This document shows, one piece after another, positions 38,536-46,864 of a stretch of 64,000 bases of DNA. Location of the stretch: contig OY987268.1 of the NCBI GenBank assembly GCA_963920665.1, positions 374,501 through 438,500 of the forward strand, read 5' to 3'. The DNA is from Straminergon stramineum (Eukaryota > Streptophyta > Bryopsida > Hypnales > Calliergonaceae). Numbering within the stretch: the first letter of the stretch is position 1; every line of letters starts with the position of its first letter. The notes under the pieces are model-generated. The model saw only the letters and a program-made list of their open reading frames with translations, was not told the DNA's origin and did not search any database. A program made the position numbers and the translations under genes.

Positions 38536-39462
38536 GCATTTAGTGAGGATGATATGGCATGCCATGTCAACACACTATGTCATCATTTGATATATTTAGT
38601 ATTATTTTTGTAAATGTGTCAACGTAGATGTTGAAACACTTATAAAGACATCTATTGAGACAACATCATAATAATCAAAATTCGAATGTCATCGCAAGTG
38701 CCATGCTATCCAATGTCCATTTCATTGCGTTCAATGGATGCTCAGATGAACTAAACTATGTAAGACGTCTTTTTAGATATCCAACAAAACTCGATATCAT
38801 CTTCGACAATGTTTTCTATAACATCAATGTCCATCACTTAGCATTTACATGTGCAACATACAAGACGTCGATGAACAAAAACCTATATACTCACAAAAAG
38901 TGTTTTTTTAACTTTGAACAAACACAATTTTCCTCTATCATTCCCAAAGTTCACCATAAAGAAGTCACATTGTTCATACTAAATTCAATTGCCAATTAGG
39001 ACGCAATGCTTTCTATGAAATTTTTTATTTTATTTCAAAATTGGAAAGGGTTTTAAAATAATTGGTTTTAACATTGTGTAACATAAGCATGTGGGTGGGT
39101 GGGGGTTGCATTTAAATTAGGATAAGAGTTCAAATTTTATATTTTTTGTTGCTCCAATGTTAGAAGAATTGCTTATTATGTAATTCACATGAATGTCATG
39201 GATTCAGACCAAAAAAATTTGGACACATCATGTACTAAATTTAAAGATTTCAACAAATTTTTAATTAATTAAAGATCTACCCAAACGAAATTTGCAATTC
39301 AATAATTAAAAAAGGTATACTCTAGTATTTCTATGTAGGGGCCTAATATGCACTACGAGTACTTTATAAAATCTTAGATTGATTTTTTAATTTGTAAAAT
39401 GAAAGCATTCCTTATCTATGCCAAATAACATATTCAATTATATTAATGACAAAGGTGACATC
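38536..39462. other. Intergenic DNA between elements
   Basis: A 114-codon frame (38655-38999) has no recognisable motif, so I do not call it a gene. Otherwise AT-rich and featureless up to the start of the large repeat. Confidence 0.4.
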
Positions 39463-39681
39463 TGTGAACCCTCAAGTTGGCACTTAGAACTCATGGTTTT
39501 TTTTGGGTTTTTTTTGTTAGGTGTTTAGCATGTTTATGTGCAAAAAAGCATTAAAAGAGTGTTTGAGTGATATTTGGTAGAAGTCCCTACCAATGTACTG
39601 AGGGGTCATCCTAGAAGTACAGAGTATATAAATTACTCCAATTTCCTATTTTTAATGCCTAGTTGAGAGTCTAAGAGGTCA

Positions 39682-40650
39682 GATAAGTGCCCAGGGAGAT
39701 CACTCCTTGTATTTTAAGGTATACACCTACGTTAAAAGGGTATTTGATGTGGGTCTATTTACCTTCAATATTGCAATTAAGATGACCGTATTTTTATATA
39801 AAAAGCTATGAGAGTGTATTTCCAATACCCTATGCTTTTTTGTAAATTCATTCATTCACTTTTTAAAATGGGGGTATCTTACATAGAATATTTAAGTGTC
39901 CAAATTTTTCCTAAAACTGCCCTTCTTTACAAAAAAATTCTTACCTCCACTACATGCATATATAGGCTAGGGATATACTATGAAACCAACAACAATCAAT
40001 TCAATTCAAGTGTCCTTGACCAAGTGATTGTTTTAATAACAAATTTACCATTGAATACTTTAGTATCTCCATTGAATTAGTTGTGAATATCCCATTCAAT
40101 ATGATTGAGTGTATTTAATGCATACAACTTCAAAGATTGAAGTTAAATTAACTATAAACTCTATCCTCATATTGTATAGTTTTCGGGGCATTAAATCTAC
40201 TAAGGTAGACCTCCCTATTTGCACAATGTGACAATTTTTGCCATTTTGCAATCAACGTTTAACATTTGCACTTAATTTTTTTGATATATAAGCTATTAAT
40301 ACTGTGGCACAATTTTTGTCAACCATCCTTCATTATAGATTTTCTTGTGGTTTTTCTTGATTGTGTCTACTTTGTCATCCACATGAAATTATTTGTCCTT
40401 ATCTATGTTCATAGTACTATGAAAAATTTGCATAGACCCTATTTGTTTAAGCTAGCTTATTAATAAAATTTCCTACTACATGATGTCTTTATGTAGCCTA
40501 ATTTATATATATTAGAGTTTGTAGAATTTCATGGACCCTATAGTAGCCCTACATATTATATAAATTTTCCCCCCTTTGAATTAAATGGACCTTATCTTTT
40601 AACTTACGTAGTTTTCAAAAACTTGAGAGTATTCTCCCCAGGGATAAGTG
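39682..40650 (-). mobile_element. DNA-transposon-like element, copy 2, with 8-bp target duplication
   Basis: GATAAGTG occurs at 39682-39689 and 40643-40650, immediately outside imperfect terminal inverted repeats (left CCCAGGGAGATCACTC; right, on the minus strand, CCTGGGGAGAATACTC; 12 of 16 matching without gaps). The 953-bp interior aligns to copy 1 (31,637-32,545) in inverted orientation at roughly 75-80 percent by eye. An 8-bp duplication is typical of hAT elements, though the ends are not a textbook hAT sequence. It lies inside the larger repeat, whose sequence resumes beyond it. Confidence 0.7.
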
Positions 40651-41339
40651 ATTCCGAGATAATTAAGGGTTTGAATGTTAGTCAGTCCTAGTAGTTGTCC
40701 ATACTAAACTAAATCTTGCAAATTCATGTAACAAGCTAGCTAAGTCTATTTTAGGTCTAGATAGTCTAGTATAGGTCACCATCCAATTTGTAAAGAATTT
40801 GGATTGGTAAATTCTTATTTGCAAGTAACTTATAGAAGAATTAACCAAATCGCATATAAGGTGAAGGGAGAGTGACCAGAGCATGAAAAAAGGTGTTTTT
40901 AACTTAAAAGCATGCCAGGAGCTGACATTAGAGTTGGTTGTCTTAAGATTCCGTGATACAAAGATGATTTTTCCCTCGAGCGAAAATGAAAATGAAATTA
41001 TTAATTTTAGCTTCCATATGAATAGTGCAAAGTACAAAGTAATGTTGTACTTTGGTTTTGGGAGTTTTTTAGAAGCTACCTAAAAAGTTTCAAATTTTTC
41101 CAAAATAATCAAGATGACTCCATAGGAAGTCAACTACCTCTAAATATGGTCATACATTTCTAGAAATTACCCATGTTGTAGTAAAATTTCACTAAAAATT
41201 AAGATAGATTTTGTGTGCTAATAAAGGTTCCTCAAAGTTTGAAGACATTTTGACATTCCTAAGTATCAAAATCGGCAATGACATTGAACTTTTGAAGAAT
41301 TTATAACTTGATGGCGGGTTGACTGATGTACCAAGAACT

Positions 41340-41584
41340 TATTGAGTTTTGAATGGAGAAAGGCTTTACTTAGATGGTAGAAGATACCAAGGCCCATGAA
41401 TGGGCTGAACATAAGCTAAAAGCCTTTCACTAGTTATCCACAAACCATGTGGGATAACTAGCAACCTTGGGCTGCCTTTGACTACAAGCAACACCCAATA
41501 GACTCTAAGTCTAACTAAGAGTCTAATCCTACTCCTAGGGCTGAATGTACACTATCTACATGATTATGTACATGATCTTCAACA
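41340..41584 (-). repeat. Copia 3' LTR
   Basis: 245 bp, identical by eye to 46620-46864. In element sense it begins TGTTGAAGATC and ends CTCAATA, so its terminal bases are TG and TA instead of the usual TG and CA. The first 70 bp are also coding: the gag-pol stop codon is at 41515-41517, inside the LTR. Confidence 0.96.
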
Positions 41585-44500
41585 CTCCCACTTTGAGAGT
41601 GGTCAAAGGCACGAAGGCCCATCTTCTCAATCAAGGTAAGGTGTTGGGGCTTCCCAAGAGCCTTAGTCAGCACATCAGCAACCATAGATTGAGTAGGCAC
41701 ATACTTGAGCTCAATCACCTCAGCCTCCACTCTTTCACGAATGAAATGGTGTTGCACATCAATGTGCTTGGTCCTTGAGTGGTGGGTGGGATTCTTGGCC
41801 AAAGCAATGGCACCTTGGTTGTCACACAAAATGCGTGTGCTCCCCCCTTGCACAAGGCCAACATCAGCCAAGAGCTGCCTTAGCCAAATGGCCTCCTTGG
41901 TGCAATGGCTCATGGCCATGTACTCCGCTTCTGTTGTAGAAAGAGCTATGGTGGGCTGCCTCTTGGAATTCCATGAAATGGCACCCACTCCAAGCATAAA
42001 CACATAGCCGGTGGTGGATCTTCGATCCCCCTCATCACCCGCCCAATCCGCATCACAATATCCATGCAAACTCACTTCAGCACCTCCTAGTTGCAACTCC
42101 AAGCCAAGTGTGCCTTGAAGGTACCTCATCACCCTCTTGACCGTAGCCCAATGCTTAGGGCCATACTTGGACATGTGTTGACTCACAACACTCACCGGGA
42201 AGGCCAAATCAGGCCTTGTGGCCACCATGGCATACATCAAACAACCAACCGCTGCCTTGTAAGGCACACCTTGCATTTCAGCCTTCACCTCCTCAAAATC
42301 AGCATCCGTGAGCTTGGGCAACTTCTCATGAGTGTCAAGGGGTGTACCTATGGCTTTGCACTCCTCCATGTTGAACCTCTTCAAGATCTCCTCAAGGTAC
42401 TTGTGTTGGCTCATAGTGATGGTGCGGGCAGCCCTATCCCTCTTGAACTCCACTCCAAGGCAATACCTCAACTCTCCAAGATCCGTCATCTCATACTCCT
42501 TGTGAAGCATCGCCTTCACCTCAAGCATCTTGGTCATGTCACTTGCAAGGAGGATCAGATCATCCACATAGAGGATCACAATCACCAAATGCTCACTACT
42601 TTGCATGGTGTACAAAGAGTGATCAGCATTTCCTCTTTGGAAGCCCTTCCTTGCAAACATGCCATCAATATCCCTATACCACGCCCTCCCGGATTGCTTC
42701 AGCCCGGGGAGGGCCTTCTTCAACTTGCATTTGAGATGCTCTTGCCCCTCTTGCACAAAGCCTTGGGGCTGATCCATGTAGATGACCTCCTCTAGCTTGG
42801 GATTGAGAAAAGCCGTCTTGACGTCCATTTGGTGCATCTCCAAGTCCATGGTTGCCCCTAGAGCCACAATGCACCTAATGGTGCTAAACTTAGCAACGGG
42901 GGCAAAGGTCTCATTGAAGTCCACCCCCTCCACTTGGGAGAACCCCTTGGCAACCAGCCTTGCCTTGTACCTCACAATGTGCCCCAAAGCATCCCTCTTG
43001 GTGGAGAAAACCCACTTGCAACCCACACTTGACCTCTTGGGAGGGAGGGCAGCAAGTTCCCATGTGCCCTTGGCAATGAGGGCCTTGTACTCCTCTAGCA
43101 TGGCCGCCTCCCACTTGCTTGCATCCTCACAACGCAACACCTCCCCAAGTGTGGATGGATCTCCAAGGAAAGCCACATTGGCTTGTTCTTCTTGTTGTGA
43201 GGGAAGAATGTGATTCAGCCACCAATCTCCAAGCGGCTTGCGGGTCCTAGTTGGATAACGAGGCTCCTCTTGCTCTTCCAAGGGCTGATCATGCTCTTGC
43301 ACCTTGGGTGAAGTGCTTGGAGAGGGGGCAGCTGGTTTCTTCACCTTGGGTGTGGCCACCTTCTTCTTGGGCTCCACCAAGTCTTCCTCTTCCTCCTCTT
43401 CATCTCCTTCCTCTTCCATGTCCACTCTTGGAGTTGTGCCCACCATTTGGGCTGGTCCTCCACTACTCCCATTTGGGCTCATCTCCAAGAGCTTGGGATC
43501 AGCTCCTTCCTCCTCCAAGAAGGTCACATCACGACACTTGATGATGGCCTTGGTCTCCACACACATCAGCCTATAAGCCTTGGTTCCCTCACAATAGCCA
43601 AGGAAAAGACACTTGGTGCCCTTGGCATCCAACTTGGTCCTCTTGGCACTTGGCACCAAGGCATAGGCAATGCACCCAAAGGTGCGCATGTGAGACACAT
43701 GAGGTCTGATTCCACTCCAAGCTTCTTGGGGGGTCTTGCTTGTCAAGGCTTGTGTCGGGCACCGGTTCCTTGTATACACCGCATTGGACACGGCCTCCCC
43801 CCAAAGCTCATACTTCAGCCCTTGGCCATGAATCATGGACCTAGCCATCTCCACAATGGTTCGATTCGCACGCTCCGCTACGCCATTTTGTTGAGGAGTG
43901 TAAGGTGCTGATGTGTGGTGCTCAATGCCATGAGCCTTCAAGAAGGCCTCAAAGGCCTTGGACACATACTCTCCTCCATTATCCGATCGCAGCACCTTCA
44001 CCTTGCAATCAGATTGGGCCTCCACAAGGGCCTTCCAAGTCTCAAAACGCCCAAACACCTCACTCTTGCACTTCAGCATGTACACCCAAATCTTGCGTGA
44101 GAAATCATCAATGAAAGTCACAAAATACCTTGCTCCTCCTATGGATGGTGTCTTCATTGGCCCACACACATCTGAATGGACAAGCTCCAAGGGCTTGCTG
44201 GCCCTTGTGGCCCCATCCTTGGGGAAGGGCTGCCTTGCTTGTTTCCCCTCTATGCACCCCTTGCACACCAACGAACTCCAATCATGCTTGCAAGAAGAGA
44301 GGTTCAGCCCCTTCACAATGTGTTGGAGGCTCTTCATGCTCTTCACATTCAAGTGCCCAAGCCTCCTATGCCAAAGCCCCACAAGGTCTTCATGAGCTGA
44401 TCCTTGGGCCACACAAGCCATGGAAGTGCCATTCACCTTGGTGAAGTGGAGGTGGTACAAATTGCCCTCACGAGGGGCTGATGCAATCAAAACACCACTA

Positions 44501-45621
44501 GGAGACCTCACCACACACCCCACCATGTTGAAATGCACCTTCAAACCTCCCAAAGACAATTGGCTCACGGAAATCAGATTGGCATGCAACTTAGGGACAT
44601 GGAGGGCCTTTTGGATCTGAATCCTCTTGGTCCTCCCCTCCACTTGCACCTCCACAAGAATCTCCCCCATGCCAAGGGCCTCCACCATGCCATTGTCTCC
44701 CAAATGAATCCTCTTCCCCACAATGGGCTGATAGGTGTGGAAGGCATCTCTATGGCTGGTCATGTGTTGAGTGGCCCCCGAATCCACAATCCAAGTGAAC
44801 ATGTTGGCCTTCTCCCCTCCTCCATAGGTGGCAAAGGCAAAGTCCTCTTCATCCTCCACTTGGCAAGCTTGGTGTGCACTCCCCTTGTCTTTGGCTTGGC
44901 TGCCCTTGCAATGCTTAGCAATGTGGCCTGATTTGCCACAATTGAAGCATGTCCTTGTCTCCTTGAACGCCTTGGTGTTGCCTCCCTTGCCATGTCTTGA
45001 TACAAGGGCTGATCCCTCCCCTTGGGCCTCATTTTCCTTGCGCTTGGTCATCTCATGCATCAAGCGTGCCGTCACAAACTCCATGGTCAGCTCCTTGGTG
45101 GGTCTTGTCTCCAAGGCGGTGATGAGGTACTCATAGGAGGGTGGCAAACTCTCCAACAAGGTCATCACCACATCTCCATCCGTGACGGGGGCCTCCAAGC
45201 AAGCAAGCTGATCCGCAAGGGCCTTGATCTTGTTCACATGATCCAAGATGTCATCCTCCTCTTGCATCTTCATAGTGAAGAACTTGCGCCTTAGAAAGAG
45301 AATGTTGGAGAGGCTCTTGGTCTCATGGATGTTGCAAAGGGTGGTCCATGCTTGGGCTGGTCCTTTGCAATGGCGGATGTGAGCAATTTGCCGGTCCACA
45401 AGATTGATGGCTATGAGAGCAAAGGCCTTCTTCTCCTTCCTCTCAAACGCCTTCTTGGTCTTCAAATCAGCATCTTCACTTGGAGGCTCCTCACTCCCAT
45501 CCACCACCTCCCACAAATCCTTCTCCGCAAGAATCATCTCCATCTTGAACTTCCACATCCCAAAATTCTCCCCATTGAACTTGTCAATGATCCGGACGCC
45601 CTCTCCTCCACTTGAGGCCAT
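41515..45621 (-). CDS. Ty1/copia gag-pol polyprotein
   Basis: Single 1,368-residue frame with no internal stop. It has a Gag region with a CCHC zinc knuckle (CFNCGKSGHIAKHC, 225-238) and an aspartic protease (DSGATQHM, D280). The integrase has an HHCC-like zinc site (H418, H423, C453, C456) and a catalytic triad D484, D547, E583 (35 residues between the last two). The reverse transcriptase has MDVKTAFLN (D933) and YVDD (1018-1021). RNase H has D1190, E1231/E1233 and D1267. All key residues are present. The polyprotein is cut by its own protease, and the products copy the element RNA into DNA and insert it. Start: ATG at 45619-45621, first in the frame, giving MASSGGEG. An acidic Glu-rich linker (735-750) and a Lys/Pro-rich segment (751-773) separate integrase from RT. 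The last 23 residues are encoded by the 3' LTR. With no separate gag frame or frameshift site, Gag excess would need another mechanism. Confidence 0.97.
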   Translation of the reverse strand: MASSGGEGVRIIDKFNGENFGMWKFKMEMILAEKDLWEVVDGSEEPPSEDADLKTKKAFERKEKKAFALIAINLVDRQIAHIRHCKGPAQAWTTLCNIHETKSLSNILFLRRKFFTMKMQEEDDILDHVNKIKALADQLACLEAPVTDGDVVMTLLESLPPSYEYLITALETRPTKELTMEFVTARLMHEMTKRKENEAQGEGSALVSRHGKGGNTKAFKETRTCFNCGKSGHIAKHCKGSQAKDKGSAHQACQVEDEEDFAFATYGGGEKANMFTWIVDSGATQHMTSHRDAFHTYQPIVGKRIHLGDNGMVEALGMGEILVEVQVEGRTKRIQIQKALHVPKLHANLISVSQLSLGGLKVHFNMVGCVVRSPSGVLIASAPREGNLYHLHFTKVNGTSMACVAQGSAHEDLVGLWHRRLGHLNVKSMKSLQHIVKGLNLSSCKHDWSSLVCKGCIEGKQARQPFPKDGATRASKPLELVHSDVCGPMKTPSIGGARYFVTFIDDFSRKIWVYMLKCKSEVFGRFETWKALVEAQSDCKVKVLRSDNGGEYVSKAFEAFLKAHGIEHHTSAPYTPQQNGVAERANRTIVEMARSMIHGQGLKYELWGEAVSNAVYTRNRCPTQALTSKTPQEAWSGIRPHVSHMRTFGCIAYALVPSAKRTKLDAKGTKCLFLGYCEGTKAYRLMCVETKAIIKCRDVTFLEEEGADPKLLEMSPNGSSGGPAQMVGTTPRVDMEEEGDEEEEEEDLVEPKKKVATPKVKKPAAPSPSTSPKVQEHDQPLEEQEEPRYPTRTRKPLGDWWLNHILPSQQEEQANVAFLGDPSTLGEVLRCEDASKWEAAMLEEYKALIAKGTWELAALPPKRSSVGCKWVFSTKRDALGHIVRYKARLVAKGFSQVEGVDFNETFAPVAKFSTIRCIVALGATMDLEMHQMDVKTAFLNPKLEEVIYMDQPQGFVQEGQEHLKCKLKKALPGLKQSGRAWYRDIDGMFARKGFQRGNADHSLYTMQSSEHLVIVILYVDDLILLASDMTKMLEVKAMLHKEYEMTDLGELRYCLGVEFKRDRAARTITMSQHKYLEEILKRFNMEECKAIGTPLDTHEKLPKLTDADFEEVKAEMQGVPYKAAVGCLMYAMVATRPDLAFPVSVVSQHMSKYGPKHWATVKRVMRYLQGTLGLELQLGGAEVSLHGYCDADWAGDEGDRRSTTGYVFMLGVGAISWNSKRQPTIALSTTEAEYMAMSHCTKEAIWLRQLLADVGLVQGGSTRILCDNQGAIALAKNPTHHSRTKHIDVQHHFIRERVEAEVIELKYVPTQSMVADVLTKALGKPQHLTLIEKMGLRAFDHSQSGSVEDHVHNHVDSVHSALGVGLDS
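41585..41594 (-). promoter_or_regulatory. Polypurine tract of the copia element
   Basis: In element sense AAAGTGGGAG lies directly before the 3' LTR start TGTTG. This is the expected position and composition of the plus-strand primer. It is also coding, being part of gag-pol codons about 1343-1345. Confidence 0.85.
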
Positions 45622-46060
45622 GTTGAATCAGCTCCCACTTCTTGGCAGCACCCACAAGGTCTCCAATCTGAATTCAGCCCTCAAACACTCCCTTGGGGCG
45701 AGGTGGGCTGAAATGGGACCAATCAGCCCTCACAAGCACCTTGCAACCCTAAGAACGCCACACCACTCCTCACAAGCACAAGACTTCCACTCCACACCAA
45801 ATCAGACCCTAATGAAGCTCACAACCACCACATGCTCGTCATGGGCTGGTGCTACTTCAAAAACACAAGGAAATTCACAATTCTCCTCCCAAATTGGATA
45901 CTCCACACTCCAAAGATCACAAGAACTTCTAATCAGCCCTAGATTGAAGCTCCCACTCACAATGAGCACCTCATGGACCACAATGGGCTCAACCAGCCCT
46001 ACTTGGCTCACCAAGTCACTCAAGAACCCCAATTTGGGTGTCACTCTCTCTCAATGACAC

Positions 46061-46192
46061 AAATCAGCCCTCTTGAGTTCACAATGTCCACTATTAGGTC
46101 TCACACACTCACAAGGGCACAAACCAGCCCTCTTGGGATCACAATTTCGTCTCACTCACTCACAAGGGCACCACTCAGCCCTCAATGCATGG
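46061..46192 (-). repeat. Short tandem repeats in the copia leader
   Basis: Two units (46061-46120, 60 bp; 46121-46171, 51 bp) and a partial third, each with CAGCCCTC (GAGGGCTG in element sense) and CTCACAAGGGCAC. The GGGCTG word recurs across the whole leader (45,622-46,605). No protein frame spans it, so it is a structured or merely repetitive leader. Confidence 0.75.
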
Positions 46193-46605
46193 AAACGCCT
46201 AATGCAACCCACAAATGCTCCCAAGCCTCACCAAGGACTCTCACAAGATTGCAATTGCCAAAATGACAATCACCAATGTACCCAAGTGCACAATCAGCCC
46301 CAATGGGCTGCCAATGTACACTTGCAAGCACAAACTCAAACAAGGAGCATGCAACCAGCCCTAACAAGGTCTGATTACAACCATGAGCAATCTCACACTC
46401 AAAAATGGACTCCAAACCTCACAAACCAGCCCACAAAAGCTCAAAACAAAAGATGGAATTCAAAGACTTTTTTCTTTGTTTTGAAAATTTTACTCACACC
46501 ATATGGTTTGTAGGTGATAAAGGGCCCAAATTCAGTATGCTCCTCCAAGCTCCAAGAACTTCTCCAAATGACTTGAATTTCTCCCTCATGTGCAACGCCA
46601 AGTGC

Positions 46606-46619
46606 GTGGGCCCATAACC
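46606..46619 (-). promoter_or_regulatory. Primer-binding site matching the anticodon arm of initiator tRNA-Met
   Basis: Directly after the 5' LTR, element sense reads GGTTATGGGCCCAC. This is the exact complement of GUGGGCCCAUAACC, the anticodon stem-loop segment of plant initiator tRNA-Met, not of its 3' end (which would give TGGTATCAGAGC). Drosophila copia and yeast Ty5 prime from such a half-tRNA. The tRNA sequence is from memory; the match here is 14 of 14. Confidence 0.88.
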
Positions 46620-46864
46620 TATTGAGTTTTGAATGGAGAAAGGCTTTACTTAGATGGTAGAAGATACCAAGGCCCATGAATGGGCTGAACATAAGCTAAA
46701 AGCCTTTCACTAGTTATCCACAAACCATGTGGGATAACTAGCAACCTTGGGCTGCCTTTGACTACAAGCAACACCCAATAGACTCTAAGTCTAACTAAGA
46801 GTCTAATCCTACTCCTAGGGCTGAATGTACACTATCTACATGATTATGTACATGATCTTCAACA
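46620..46864 (-). repeat. Copia 5' LTR
   Basis: 245-bp upstream LTR in element orientation, the same as the 3' LTR, so it carries the promoter. No strong TATA box stands out in such a short LTR. GAACT follows it at 46865-46869 as the second half of the target duplication. Confidence 0.96.

Noticed and set aside
41545..45615. Many plus-strand ORFs of 60-230 codons across 41.5-45.6 kb
   Set aside because: They are antisense shadows of the copia gag-pol frame and contain no plausible protein motif.
46606..46619. tRNA gene fragment
   Set aside because: Only the anticodon-arm complement is present, exactly at the LTR edge, so it is a primer-binding site and not a gene.
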